Shown: positions 34,033-45,344, numbered from the stretch's first letter. The stretch is 64,000 bases of DNA from Ctenosaura bakeri (GCA_948474755.1 CAOLHI010000558.1:62001-126000), one strand, 5' to 3'. The notes: generated by a model not told the origin, from the sequence alone. Translations and numbers: made by a program.

Positions 34033-35205
34033 CTAGAGCACGGAAGCCAGAACCTCACATCCAAACTGAGCATCTCTGCGAGACCGGCAGTCGAGCCTGT
34101 AGTGGCGGACAAAGGTTGATGGTTGGGACCAGGTCGCCACACAGCAGAGTTCATTCAGGTCTACTCCTCGCAAGAGGGCTGCAGAAATTGCCACAGCTCT
34201 GGTGGAGTGGGCTCGAAGAAGGGCTGGCGGAGGCTTCCTTGCGAGCTCGTATGCCAGTTGTATAGTCTGTACCAACCAGTTGGAGAAGCGCTGGGTGGAC
34301 ACCTTGTGGCCCCTCTGATGTCGTCCGTAGCATACAAAAAGATGCGGTGTCTGTCAGAAGGGAGCAGTCCTATCCTTGTAGAAGGCAAGGGCTCGACACA
34401 CGTCCAGGGAGTGAAGGGACCGTTCCAGCGGTGTCAACGGATCCGGGAAAAAGGCAGGCAGGATGATGTCCTGGTTGAGATGGAAATTAGAAACCACCTT
34501 TGGCAGGAACTAGATGTCAGGTCTGAGGACCACCTTGTCCCTGTGGAAGACGAGGAAGGGCTCGTCCATTCGAAGAGCTGCTATCTCACCCGCTCGTCTT
34601 GCTGGGGTGACAGCCACAAGGAAGGCAGTCTTAAAGGTGAGAAGCCTGTCGTCAGAGGTAGCTATCAGCTTGAAGGGCGGCATCGTTAACTGTGATAGCA
34701 CCAACGAGAGGGACCACGGCGGTAGCGGCGGCGATACCAGTGGGTAGAGGTGTTGTAATCCCTTCAGGAACCACTTAATGGTATCATCCCTGAAGAAGGC
34801 TGCTGTCGAGGATCGTGGCGGTTGGTATGCCACGATCGCGGAGAGGTACACCTTCAAAGATGGAAAGGCCAGTCCTTGCTGTCAGAGGTGAAGGAGGAAG
34901 TGGAGGACGGTGGACAGCCTGGCGGGCGATACCGGTTCACTTCTCTCGGCAGCGAAGGTCAGAAACCGTTGCCACTTGTATTGGTAGTTGCGACGGGTGG
35001 ACTCTTTCCTGGCTGCGATCAGGAAGTTACTGAGCACGGGGTCGTCTAGTACAATATCCTCCAGGGATGGAGGGCCAGGCGTGGCAGGTCTGGATGGAAG
35101 ACGCGGCCATTGGAGTGGGAGAGCAAGCCTGGCGTCAGTGGTAGCTGGAGTAGGTCGCCTCGTGCAGCTCGGAGCAGGGGTGTGAACCAATGTTGCCTCG
35201 GCCAA
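34033..35205 (-). pseudogene. DIRS tyrosine recombinase, two in-frame stops
   Basis: The N-terminal part (about 35030-34882) has the arm-like TRRNYQYKWQRFLTFAAER helix of DIRS recombinases. The catalytic part includes ARRAGEIAAL (first conserved Arg, about 34580), RAHSTRAVA (His/Arg box, about 34190) and FVRHYRL near the C-terminus, with the nucleophile Tyr. This enzyme would insert circular DNA copies. Stops lie at 34882-34884 (TGA) and 34510-34512 (TAG); the frame is otherwise continuous to a natural stop at 34033. It overlaps the end of the RT/RNase H frame in another phase, the usual DIRS arrangement. I took the start region from the overlap; the true start codon is uncertain. Confidence 0.9.
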
Positions 35206-36890
35206 TACGGGGCCACCAGGATCGTGTCGGCTCGGTCAGCGAGGATCTTCGATATTGTCCGACCGAGCAGCGGGAACGCATACAGGAGTTCTCCGTTCCA
35301 CGGAAACTGGAAGGCGTCCCCGATGGAGGCTCGGTCATGGCCGGCCCTCGAACAGAATCGGTTGCACTTCGCGTTTTCCCTGGTTGCGAAGAGGTCGATC
35401 GTTGGTTTGCCCCAGCGATCTCGGATCAGGCTGAACGCTTCTTTGGAGAGGGACCATTTGTGGTGCGATGAGGTGTCCCTGCTGAGGGCGTCCGCTGTAG
35501 TGTTCTCCTGCCCGGCCAGGTGAACTGCTACAGGATGGATATTTAGTTGGACGCACCAGTCCCAAAGATCAAGGGCGATGTTCAGCAGAATTGTGGAATG
35601 AGTCCCACCTTGTCTGTTGATGTAACAGACAGCTGTCGTGTTGTCTGTCAGGACCAGGATTGTACGGCCGACGACCACGTGGCGGAACGCCTGCAGTGCT
35701 TTCGAGATGGCGAGCAGCTTGAGGGCGTTGATGTGGAGAGCCGCCTCGTCGCCGCTCCATCTGTCGTGGACTTTGAGATCGTCGCAGTGAGCCCCCCATC
35801 TGTAGAGAGAGTGTCGGTCGTTACCGTCACCTTTGGTGTTGGCTCTCGGAAAGGCATCGCGGACAACAGGTTGTCGCGTGAGTGCCACCATCTCAGGGAC
35901 GAGCGGACTTCTTCCGGTAGCTGAAGTCGAATGCTCTGGTCGTCTCGCAGGGGATCGAACGTGCGGACGAACCAGTGTTGAAGAGCTCTTGCTCTCAGTC
36001 TGGCGAGATAAGTGACAGTGGTTGTCGAAGCCATATAGCCCAACAGTTGCTGGATTCTCCTCGCGGATAAGGTGGAGGCCGCATACACGTGAGCGGCGGC
36101 CTGAATTAAGGTTTGTTCTCGGGTCTCTGGCAGGTAAACCCTGGCGGACATGGAGTCTAGGGTGACCCTGATGAAGTCCAACGTCCTCGCCGGCTCGAGG
36201 TGAGACTTCTTCGGGTTGACCTGTAGCCCGAGACGAGTAAGGAGTGTCAAAGTCATGTGAGCGTCATCGTAACGTCTTTGTTTGCAGGACGCCACCAACA
36301 GCCAATCGTCCAGATAAGAGTAAATGGAGGCACCCTTCGTCCGCAGGAATGATACCACCGGTTCCATGCATTTGGTGAAGACCCTGGGGGCGGTCGAGAG
36401 TCCGAATGGCAGCACGTTGTACTGGTAGCAGGTGTCGTCAACTGCGAAGCGGAGGTATCGTCTGTGCTGCGGGCGAATGGCGATGTGGAAGTAGGCATCT
36501 CGGAGATCGATGGAGGCGAACCAGTCCCCTCGATGGAGAAAGGGCGAGATCGACGGTAGCGTGACCATTTTGAACTTCTTGGGGCAGATATACTTGTTCA
36601 CCCCTCTGAGGTCGAGAATTGGTCGAAGGGAACCGTCGGGTTTCGGTACCGTGAAGTACCGGGAGAAGAAGCTGGTAGCGTTGGCTTTCGACGGGAGCTG
36701 TTTGATTGCTCCTTTCTGGAGCAGGGACTGGATCTCTTCCAAGAGGACCGAGCTGGCCGGAGTGGAGTAGTAAACGCCTCGAGGCGGAATATCTTGAAAC
36801 TCGATGAAGTAGCCAAGACGGACGATGGAAAGTACCCTAGAGTCCTTAGTGACGTGTTGCCCCTCCGACAGGTGTCGAGCTAAGGTCGGT
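35046..36890 (-). pseudogene. DIRS reverse transcriptase-RNase H (plus downstream domain), frameshifted
   Basis: The RT contains FTVPKPDGSLRPILDLRGVN, FASIDLRDAYFHI, VLPFGLSTAPRVF and the catalytic YSYLDDWL (about 36320-36300), the motif set of DIRS/Ty3-like RTs. RNase H follows with the ALHINALKLLAI, LTDNTTAVCYIN and HLAGQENTTADALSR motifs. After it comes TIDLFATRENAKCNRF ... VAPYWPRQHWF, a region described in DIRS elements as Dam-methylase-like; I note the resemblance only. A single-base frameshift near 35815 separates RT from RNase H. The frame is open upstream to about 36890, overlapping the end of gag in a different phase. Confidence 0.92.
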
Positions 36891-36950
36891 CGGTCTCTGA
36901 GGGCTGTTGGAAGACTGAAGAGAGGTTGTTGAGGCAGCCTGCAAAACAGG

Positions 36951-39900
36951 TCAAAACCTTGACTTTGTGTCCGAAGAGGACTTCTTTGAGGAGGCTGGGC
37001 GCCATCTGAAGGGACGTTTCGCTGATGACCCCGAGAAAGGTCTTGAGTGGCCAGACTGGGCAGATCTCTGAAAGGAGGAGGTCGATGACCTTCTCCAGGA
37101 CTGGCGATAGCTAGGAGGCCTGCGGCTCTGCGAGGTCTGGTGAAGGCCGATTTTCTTTGCCGTCAGTCTTACTTTCACCAGATTATCCAAGGTCTCATCG
37201 GTGGAAGTACTGAACAGGCCTTCACCATCGAAGGGAAGGTCTTCAATTCTCCTTCGACTGTCCTCTTGTATGTCGCATGGCTGTAGCCATGCGTGGCGAT
37301 GCAAGCCGACAGATCCAGCCATGACCCTGGACGCGATCTCCACAGCATGCCGGGAGGACACAATCTGCTGTCTGGAAATAGCCACTGCCTCATTGAAAAT
37401 GAGGTTAGTGGCTTGGCGGATATCCTCCGGTACCGATTCTATGGCCGGGGCTAAACGCTCGAGGACCTTCCGCAGGTATGCCGCGAGGCATGCCTGCATG
37501 TTGGACAGCCATATGTGTAAAGAGGCGGCAGAGTAGAACCTCCTAGCATAGGCGTCCAGTTTTCATCCTTCCTTGTCCGGTGGAGTGGTATGTGGTCTGC
37601 CGGTCCCTTTTGTTTGGGCGGACTCCACAACAACAGAGTTTGGTACCGGGTGGTTAAAAAGATACCCGGCGTTATCTTTCTGTACCCGGTAGAGATGTTC
37701 CAATCTCTGCGGTATCGGTTGCGCCGATGCTGGTTTGTCCCATGCCGACCTCACGACCTTCGAGATGTGAGGAAGAAGGGGCAACGGGACGGTAGCGGGT
37801 TGTCTTCCTTCTACCATGGAGAAGACTGGGTCATCATCCTCTGGCTCTGCATCGGCGATCTTGAGGCCCAGGGTGGTGGCCATCCGCAGCAGCATCACAG
37901 AGAATTGTTGTACATCCTCCGGTGCTGAGTCAGGAACTGGCTCTCCGAATCCAAGTGGAGGTGACTCCTGAGAATCCGCGACCAAAGCCTCCGATTCGGC
38001 ACTTGAGTCATAGGAGTCAGAGGACGGTGACTCGTCTCGCTGTTCCCACTCTGGCTGCTTCCGCGAGGTCGCAGGCTGCGGTGTTTTTGCCGTGTTCATG
38101 GTAGCAGAGGCAGCCGCGGGGGTGTCACGTTTAGGCGGCGCGACCACCGACTTCACCTTTTTTGTGGTGACAGGCGTGGTCTGGCAGGCTGTTGTAATCA
38201 TCGCCTGCTTGGTCGCCACAGATTCAACAGGGCGCGTTGCGGTAGACGTGACCCTGGGCGGAGGCGAAACCGCACAGTATCGTGGTGAAGGTTCCCTCGC
38301 TCTGCGGTAACGTGGAGAGGGGGAGCGGCTGAAGGACCGATCAGCACGGCGACGAGCGGCGGGCGAGCGGCTCCGGTATCTGCGGTATTGTGAGGGATTG
38401 AGTGGGTTCCTACTGGATGTGTTAGGCCCTGAACCAGAAAAGAGCAAATAAAATGGTGTCTCTCAGGGCATTACTGTGGGAAGGATTTGGACTGTGAAGC
38501 GAGAAAAATAAGGAATGCTGACTTGGCCGGAAAAGAGATTGCCAAAACAAGGAGGAATTTGAGTCAACAAGGTGTGTTCTGAGCTCCGAGTAGTACGAAA
38601 TGTCAAGACAAGATAAGAACTGGACATGATACAGATTGTTTTGACCTGAAACAGAGAAGATGTTGGCATGTTCTGGAACTATGACAACCAGCAAAACATG
38701 TTTTTCCTGGAGAAGTGAACAAGATGGGTATATAGAGGGGGAATTTTGGACCCCTTGTTGTTGGCTTTCCACCGCGGCTGCGAAGGTCATCCATTCCTTT
38801 TGACAATGCCTGATCAACGTTCAGCAAAAGGACCGTTTGTGAGTATGTTTTGTATGAATGAGTGTGTGAAAGAAAGCTCTCTTGATACTTATGTGATTTT
38901 GTATTCTATGTCTTAATAAATGTTACATGCATAGTGGTTAAAATCCAGATCTGGTTTCCCATGTGTCTCTATTGAAAATCCTATAGTCTGGGGTGGCTGA
39001 CTTTCTCCCTGGATCAAAAGGACACCTCGGTGCATGACAGTATCAACGTTCCTCTCTCTCTGGTGAGCGAGACCGATGGTGTTCTCGGTCAGGTGACCGG
39101 GACCTCCGGAAGGTCTCCCAGTGCCTTGGATCACGGTGATACCGATCCCGGTACGATGGAGATTGTGATCGGTAGGACGCTGGGCGTTCTCTCCACTCCG
39201 ATTCTCTGGCGTACCTTGCGACGTACGACGCAGAGGTATACCAGGAGGCAGAAGAGCGGGGTTGTTCTTCCCGTGTCTCCTGTGGAGGTGGCGATCTTTG
39301 TGGCAGCTCCGAGGAACATGACCGAGATCTAGCTGAGAGGGAGCGCCGTTCAGGGGACCCTGAGGCACGCTGGGATGCATTCTGTGACAGGTCAGCCGAC
39401 CTGTGATGGCTCAAAGGGCGGTGGTGTTGTTCCTCCACCAGGGTTAAAGGTTCCTCAACCGGCGAGTCCGGGCGTTCTTGGGGAACGTCCTCGATCTCGT
39501 CGTCCGAGAGATCGATGGGCTCACCTCGCCCTTTCGATGGCTCAAGAGTCGGAGGTGGAGTAGGAAGGTGAGCTTCCCCAGCCGGGGAGCGCCTTTTCTC
39601 CTTCCTTTTCTTCTTCTTCTGCTTGTCCTTCTCCTTTCCCTTGTCTCCGTCCGGAGCAGGTCGCTTCTTCTGAGGCGTCTCCTTGGGCTGAGCCTCAGCC
39701 TTCTTAGCCGTCGAGGATCCTTTCCCTGACTTGGCAGCCGCCGACAGTTTCGGGATCCTCGGTAGCGTGGAGATGGGCGTCCTCGACGTCGGCACCGAGC
39801 CCGATGCCAACGAAGTAGATGATATGGCAGCCGCCGATACCGTCGATGGCGTGGTTGCTCCCTTGTCGGCCATCTTGGAGTGCGTGGTCTCCTCTATTGC

Positions 39901-40095
39901 CTTCAGAGACTGCTCCCAGCAGAAGAATTTGAGCCTGGAAGACCGATTCCGGAGAGTCTGAGCGGTGAACTCTCGGCAACTTGGGCAAGTCCGGGTGTTG
40001 TGGGTCTCGCCCAAGCAGAAGAGGCACTCTTTGTGGCCGTCCAAAAGAGTGAGCTTACGCCCACACAAAATGCACTTTTTAAACAACGCGGACAT
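36951..40095 (-). pseudogene. DIRS gag-like protein, split by an LTR and one stop
   Basis: I place the start at the ATG ending at 40095 (MSALFKKCILCG), because it opens directly into a Cys/His cluster (C-x2-C...H-x3-C-x2-C...C-x2-C) typical of DIRS gag. Next comes a Lys/Arg-rich KKKKRKEKRR block, then an acidic and RS-dipeptide-rich stretch. The LTR at 38420-39039 interrupts that RS region; gag resumes at about 38410. The C-terminal part has the RHAVEIASRVMAGS and RHAWL...DLPFDGEGLF motifs shared by DIRS gags (about 37420-37200). An in-frame TGA lies at 37563-37565. It is expected to bind RNA and package the element. Confidence 0.88.
38420..39039 (+). mobile_element. Solo LTR inserted in DIRS gag
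   Basis: The sequence begins TGTTAGGCCCTG and ends GGTGCATGACA, with TG...CA ends. A TATA box (gggtatatagaggg, about 38728) and a polyadenylation signal AATAAA (about 38915) lie about 190 bp apart in plus orientation, as in an LTR promoter and R region. Both flanks are gag coding sequence. The expected duplication is imperfect (ggatg versus gtatc). No internal genes remain. Retroviral versus gypsy origin cannot be decided. Confidence 0.75.
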
Positions 40096-40237
40096 AAGAT
40101 GACTGACGAAGCAGAAGAAAAGCGGAGAAGGTCCGAATTTACCAAGTCTGAAGGAGAATCCGAGAGGGAGGGTCGAGAAAACAGTCCGAAAAGCAGAAAA
40201 TATGCAAGGAACAAGCCAAAGAACCTTCCGTACGCGA

Positions 40238-40409
40238 TGGCGGATGAAAAAGAACTGAGGAGAGACTGTTGCTCGGCGGGAGGAGCATGCGCAGTACCGG
40301 CGTGGGGGAGGGGTTCCTGCCAAGCGAACAAGCTCTAGAAGTTTCTGAACGCTATCACGCAGGCGCAAAAGCTCCTAATGTGTGAAGCACAGAGACCACG
40401 AAGAAGAAC
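40238..40409 (-). repeat. DIRS right inverted terminal repeat
   Basis: Inverted counterpart of the left end with scattered mismatches; the shared core includes gcgcaaaagctcctaatgtgtg. It ends in aagaagaac, giving GTTCTTCTT in element orientation. Confidence 0.92.
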
Positions 40410-40718
40410 ATTAGAGTCCCCTGGTTCAGATGTAATGGAAAATTTTGGTCTATTTTAGTGCATTGGGAAAAAGGAAGAGTAGGGGAAGGATGGAGGAAAA
40501 AAAGTGCAGCCATGGCATCATTCACTACTTTATAAACCATGGTTTACAGAACCAGCACCGTGGTAAACTGTAGGGGCTCATCATATGAGAAGTTCCCAGA
40601 GCCTGATCCCCATTGAGAATGTTAAAGAATTAGAAGCTGTGTTGATCCATATCAACAGAGTAGTTCTAGCTGTTTTCATCTCTGCCAGAAACAGAGATTT
40701 TTGAGGAGTGCGGGTAGG

Positions 40719-41297
40719 TGTCAGGGTCCGAGGCATGGGCAGCTAGGGCTGACTGGAACAGTTGCCAGGGCTGGACCAAAGGACGGGCACTAGGTCAGGA
40801 AGCCAAGGGTCAGGGCACAGCAAGAGTCCAAGGCAGCAGTCTTCCAGGTAGCAAGAGTTCACTGGGCCAGAGGCAAGAAGAAGCTCCAGGAGACAGACAG
40901 GAGGTCAAAGCACAATGAGAGTTCAAGGCATTCCGGGCAACAGACATACACAGGACCAGAGGCAGGTCCGAGAAACAGGCAGAAGATGAAGCCACAACAA
41001 GGTTTCAAGGCAGTAGAAGCCTACTAGGCAGCAAGAGTCCTCAGGGTCAGAGGCAGGTCTGGAAAACAGGCAGGGATCCAAGTCCAGGGGTCAGCAGGAT
41101 CAGGAGCACTGAAGAGTCAAGAGAGGCTGCGGGCAGCACTGGAGCATATGTTACTGTGGCAAAGGCTGCAGAGTAACCCCAGCCCTTATCTAGCTGACTG
41201 CTGGCTGCTCTAGCTGCCTTGCAACAGAACAGCCAGCTGGGTCTGAGGTAATGGGCAGAATCCTGCAAAGACTTATCCACAGAACAGAACACTTACA
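40719..41297 (-). mobile_element. Solo LTR with 5-bp duplication, contains a minisatellite
   Basis: GTAGG flanks both ends (40714-40718 and 41298-41302). On the minus strand it starts TGTAAGTGTTC and ends CGGACCCTGACA. A TATA-like agataaggg lies near 41190 in that orientation. A degenerate ~90-bp tandem repeat occupies 40848-41085. No internal coding sequence. Confidence 0.8.
40848..41085. repeat. Minisatellite of ~90-bp units inside the LTR
   Basis: Related units start near 40848, 40939 and 41027, each with a ccagaggcaggtc-type core followed by an aaacaggcag-type end. The strand is purine-rich. Confidence 0.65.
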
Positions 41298-41358
41298 GTA
41301 GGGGGTGGGGGTAAGACCAATAGATCTGAATTGTCAATTTAACACCCACACACTCCAA

Positions 41359-41540
41359 GGCCATTTCTGCACTAGGCTGTTAATAGCGCTATGATTCCAC
41401 TTTCAACATCCTATGGAATCCTGAGGTTTGCAGCTTTGGGAGGAACCACCTGGCCCCTCCCAAAACTGTAAACCCCAGGATTCCATAGGATGTTGAAAGT
41501 GGAATCATAGCGCCTTTAACAGTCTAGTGCGGAAATGGCC
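41359..41540. mobile_element. Palindromic MITE, GGCC-type, complete
   Basis: GGCCATTTCTGCACTAGGCT pairs with the right end ...AGTGCGGAAATGGCC. Arms extend about 75 bp each, meeting at a short spacer. CAA flanks both sides (CCAAG if read as 5 bp). Confidence 0.88.
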
Positions 41541-42891
41541 CAAGAGACTTTTTACAGCAGCAGAGATGACTTGCAACAATATGTTGTCCCTAGGAAAAAT
41601 TATTCCTCTTCATGGAGCTGCTGTAAGGACTGTAGCTATGCTTAGAGGGAACAAGTAAAACCCAAGGGGTGAAGTGAGTACCAGGTGATATCACATTTCC
41701 CCTAATCAGAAAGCACTGTCACTCTGAGCACTGCATGTCCTGGCTTCACTACATCACTGGGAGCCACAGAAAATAATCCAAATGTAGCCATCATCACTTC
41801 GTCACTCACGAAGTAACATTACAACTCCTGATTCAGATACAACCTCCAGCTTTTATTGGAGAGAGCCAATTCATGACACTGAGCCCATTCCCCAAGGCAT
41901 TCTTTCCAGTTTTTAATAGAGAAATTCAGTTTTCCTTCAACAGTCAACAAGCTGGCTGGGTACAGTTTATTTCTTGCCTCTTGCCAGCTGAAATGTGTAG
42001 CTGAAAGCATGCATTGGGACATTTCAGTGATGAGCGTTATAACAGTATTACTCCGAGCATTTCTGTTGCCCATAAAAGGCAAGAAAAAAGAAGATGGTTG
42101 TGAGTGCTCACAAGTTACTAAGAATTCAGAGGGGATGTGTAGATGATCTCATGCAAGAAATGAAATGTGATGATTACAGGCACTCTTCAAGGCGAGAAAC
42201 CCAAAAAAAATATTCAAAGATACAGAAGCAATGATCCAGTGAGCTTATATAGGGGGCATACATCTTTCGTAGGCTGCCCTAGAGAAAGGTGCCTCCTGAA
42301 ATGGACATCATTGCTACAGATGCTGAGCACCCACTTTAGGATAGATGGGAGAAAAATTGGATGCCAATATTTTCTCAGATTGAATTACATGGATGTTTTG
42401 GGAAGAAAATACTGATGCTATTTTTGAGCAAGAGTCTATTTTGTTCTACGGAACAGTTCCAATTGGCTTTTATTTGTAGTGTGTGTTTTCTTCACATCAC
42501 ACATGTATGCAAGTACTATTGGGGCTCTCTGGCTTACCTGCTGATCCTTCTGTCTCCTCAGTGACTTTAGTTATTTGCCTTTTTTAAACACTTCCCTTAA
42601 CAAGGGCCAATTCACACAAAATGCATGTGTGTTTGTTTCATTATTATTTATCCAGCCTTGGAGCTAAAGTGATTGTAAAAAATCCTGGCACCTAATCGAA
42701 ATGGATATAAAAAGGCATCCGTCATGGGCAGGCAAGCATGAACTGATGTTGGGCTTCATTCTGATAATCTGGGCAACTCTGATTCACAACACCCACTGTT
42801 GCACAACACAGCATAGCTGAAATGGCATTGCCTGAAGGCAAGCCATGCCTCTTGCTGGTTGTACTGGATTAGATCGAGACTTAGGCACATG
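41541..42891. other. No gene recognised
   Basis: Unique sequence; the open frame 41819-42082 (minus) shows no motif. Confidence 0.5.
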
Positions 42892-42895
42892 ATGC

Positions 42896-43635
42896 TGTTA
42901 CCCTGTATGTTGGGGGTCCCGGGAGGGGTGCCCAAATAACCAAATAAAATCACAAGTTGGGGGAATTAAGCTCGAGCACTGTCTTAAGCTAACGAGAGGC
43001 AGGGTAATGGCAGCTAGGATCTTGTACCCTATGTCTATGGCTTCAGGTCAGAGAACATAGCCAGACAAGTTTTAAAGTAACAAAAATAACATTTATTGAG
43101 AGATAAACAGCAAATAAGACAACACACACACTAGCTAACTTGGAAATAGGAATAGAGAGTCTTGGAGAACAGGTAATATGACACCTGGACCATTTCCGTA
43201 CTACAGTGTTAAAGTGCTGCTATTCCACTTTCAACGCCCTGTGGAATTCTGGGGTTTGTAGTTTAGGGAAGGGCACTTTGAATTCTCAGTCAAAGAGCTC
43301 TTTGGTCTCAGTAAACTACAAACCCCAGAATTCCACAGGGTGTTGAAAGTGGAATAGCAGCACTTTAACACTGTAGTGTGGAAATGGCCCTGGTCTCGTA
43401 GTCCTGGAGAGAAAGAAATGTTTTTCCCTAAAGCAACAGAGAGGCTTAAGTTGCCTGCCTGAATGAGGTTTTGGAATGTACAACCATTAACGGCCGCACC
43501 CAATACGTGCTTGTCCGGTGGACCTCTGCAAACACGTGGAGTAGGGTGGCAGAGAAAGGTCAAGCAAAGGCCAAATTATTTGATATCAAAAGGATATCTA
43601 GTGCTCTTACCCGACATATCATAACTGGAGTAACA
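42896..43635 (-). mobile_element. Solo LTR, family A, copy 1 (with MITE inside)
   Basis: ATGC flanks both ends (42892-42895 and 43636-43639). On the minus strand it begins TGTTACTCCAG and ends CAGGGTAACA. It shares blocks with the other family members: atatcaaataatttg near the start, ggcagggtaatg and ggggtcccgggagggg (plus-strand reading) near the end. Native length is about 535 bp once the MITE (43188-43389) is removed. Reversed polyadenylation-like signals lie near 43088. Confidence 0.88.
43188..43389. mobile_element. Palindromic MITE, complete, inside LTR copy 1
   Basis: The arms (ccatttccgtactacagtgt... / ...acactgtagtgtggaaatgg) are about 75-90 bp and nearly perfect. CTG flanks both sides (CCTGG if 5 bp). 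The uninterrupted paralogue at 45551-46376 (ggactacgtgatcaggtgtc, about 46070) shows the empty site. Confidence 0.93.
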
Positions 43636-43806
43636 ATGCCAGATTGTAGGAAGGAGAGGTCCTGCGGGATGTAGAGCTTGTACAAAAAAATATCAAAAGT
43701 TTTCTCCCTGCCAGGGGAAGCATTATTTTTTTTCCAAAAAAAATTGGCATTTCAGGACTTTTTTCTGAAAATTTTGCTTATGAATAACATTGCTTTTTGT
43801 TCAGTA

Positions 43807-43990
43807 TACAGTGGGCCCTCTACTTTTGTGAGGGTTCAGGGCACAGGATGCTTGCAAAAGTGGAAAACCCACAAGTATCTTACCCCTCTCCCACCCAAGT
43901 GAGCCACCATCTCCCTGAAAATGCTATTCAAGAGTTAAAGGGAGCCGTAATGAATGAGATGAGCTGTGGTGCGGTAGAAAGGGGCGGGTC
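43807..43990. mobile_element. Tc1/mariner (Tigger/MER2-like) end fragment
   Basis: After TA it reads CAGTGGGCCCTCTACTTTTG then gagggttcagggcacaggatgc, matching the ends of pogo-type elements and the foldback at 20517. No second end found. Confidence 0.5.
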
Positions 43991-45233
43991 CCTGAAAATC
44001 GATGGTGGAAGCATCTTCCATGAATAGAACTGCTCCACAAGCAGGTGGCAGATCCTGTATCTGGGCCATAGTATTTAATTACTCATTTAAAAAATTGTAA
44101 ATAAGCCAAGTAAACTGTGCTGAGCCTGGCGATATAGTATTGAGCAACACAATTTGAGCAGACCTAATCAAGAACAAAAAGAGGTTCTAGATTGTGACAC
44201 TAAGCAGCTATAGTCAGAACTGTTATAAACTCAGTATACATATCAAGCATATTGATCGTTTACTTATTCAGAAACTTCTGTGTGGCCATTAATATTAGTT
44301 TGATGAGAGTCATGCTTCCAGGCTCAAAAAATATCAATTTTAATGCTCATGACACAATGCACCTCGATTCTTCTCCAGCTCGGCTTCTGCCCTAAGCTCA
44401 ACAACTATTCCATTTTCCTCCATTTCATTCACTCAGATCTTAAAACTCATGTTAGCTCCATCCCTAATTCCATGGGGGTGGAGGGTAGATGCAGACAGAG
44501 GGCTCAGACAACATCACTCCCCCAACTGGGAGAACAACAGGGCCAAGATATGCTCGGGTTAAGATGACTATATCTCAATTGGGGGAGAAAGAGTTTGGCT
44601 TAAATCCAGTCAATCTGATAAGAGACTGTGAAGTAATTTATCCCTTCGGAATATAGATGTAAACTGCTATACTTTTCTTTCCTTCTACTTTCCTCCCTTA
44701 TTTGTGCATCTTTATCATTGACATGGCTGTTCCAGAGAAGTTAATTAATTCCCGGTTAATCTGAGCTTCCACAGTGAGGTTGAGATCTATTCATACAATC
44801 CTAGTAAAGCATGAGAATAGAATAAACAAATACTGGGAGATTTTTCTTAAGCAGGAACATTCCACTGGCAGGAATATAGGATGGAATAAATATTTCCCAT
44901 GGTGGCAGTTAAACGCTAAGGTAATAAGAACAAACCATTTTATCAGCAGCATGGGAATATTTCACTGTGGGTATAGTAGCCTCATAACTAATCTCTCATC
45001 TCTGTTTAACAACAGATGTGAAAATATCTAAAGGGAAATAACTCTGTAGCTAACTCTCTGGTGCATATGTTTGACTTTATGGAATTAAAAGATATTATAA
45101 TTTGTAAAGACTATATGCAACACAGAGCGATCTGTTTAATGGATGCAAATGAAAAGTCATTGTTGTCAGTGATGACACAGATATGTTCTCATTGATCCCA
45201 ACTGAAGCAGCAACAAGCCTGCCTCCTTCATCA

Positions 45234-45236
<3 letters not shown>
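43991..45236. other. No gene recognised
   Basis: Unique sequence without a recognisable repeat or coding motif. Confidence 0.5.

Positions 45237-45278
<42 letters not shown>
45237..45278. repeat. (AT)n microsatellite
   Basis: About 21 perfect AT units. Confidence 0.97.
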
Positions 45279-45280
<2 letters not shown>

Positions 45281-45344
45281 CTAACACACTATTGATTGTA
45301 TTTTTCTGTGTTTAAACAACGTCAGAGGCATGAAAATCTTTGAC

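Larger units (their letters stand above)
33661..40409 (-). mobile_element. DIRS1-like tyrosine-recombinase retrotransposon
   Basis: Full-length structure on the minus strand: 5' inverted terminal repeat (right), gag, RT/RNase H, tyrosine recombinase, internal complementary region, 3' inverted terminal repeat (left). Its native length is about 6.1 kb once the 620-bp LTR insertion is removed, normal for DIRS. Both ends carry AAC on the plus strand (GTT in element orientation), and GTT is also the join point inside the complementary region. There are no LTRs, integrase or protease, as expected for elements that integrate by a recombinase through a circular intermediate. It is GC-richer than its surroundings. 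Lesions: one frameshift, three in-frame stops, one LTR insertion. The frames are otherwise open, so it is much younger than the L1. Confidence 0.95.

Noticed and set aside
34123..34689. Long plus-strand open frames across 33.7-40.3 kb
   Set aside because: They are antisense shadows of the GC-rich DIRS genes; the minus strand carries all recognisable RT, RNase H, gag and recombinase motifs.
43188..43389. Long hairpin as a microRNA precursor
   Set aside because: It is a dispersed MITE with terminal repeats and target duplication; several copies occur in the window.
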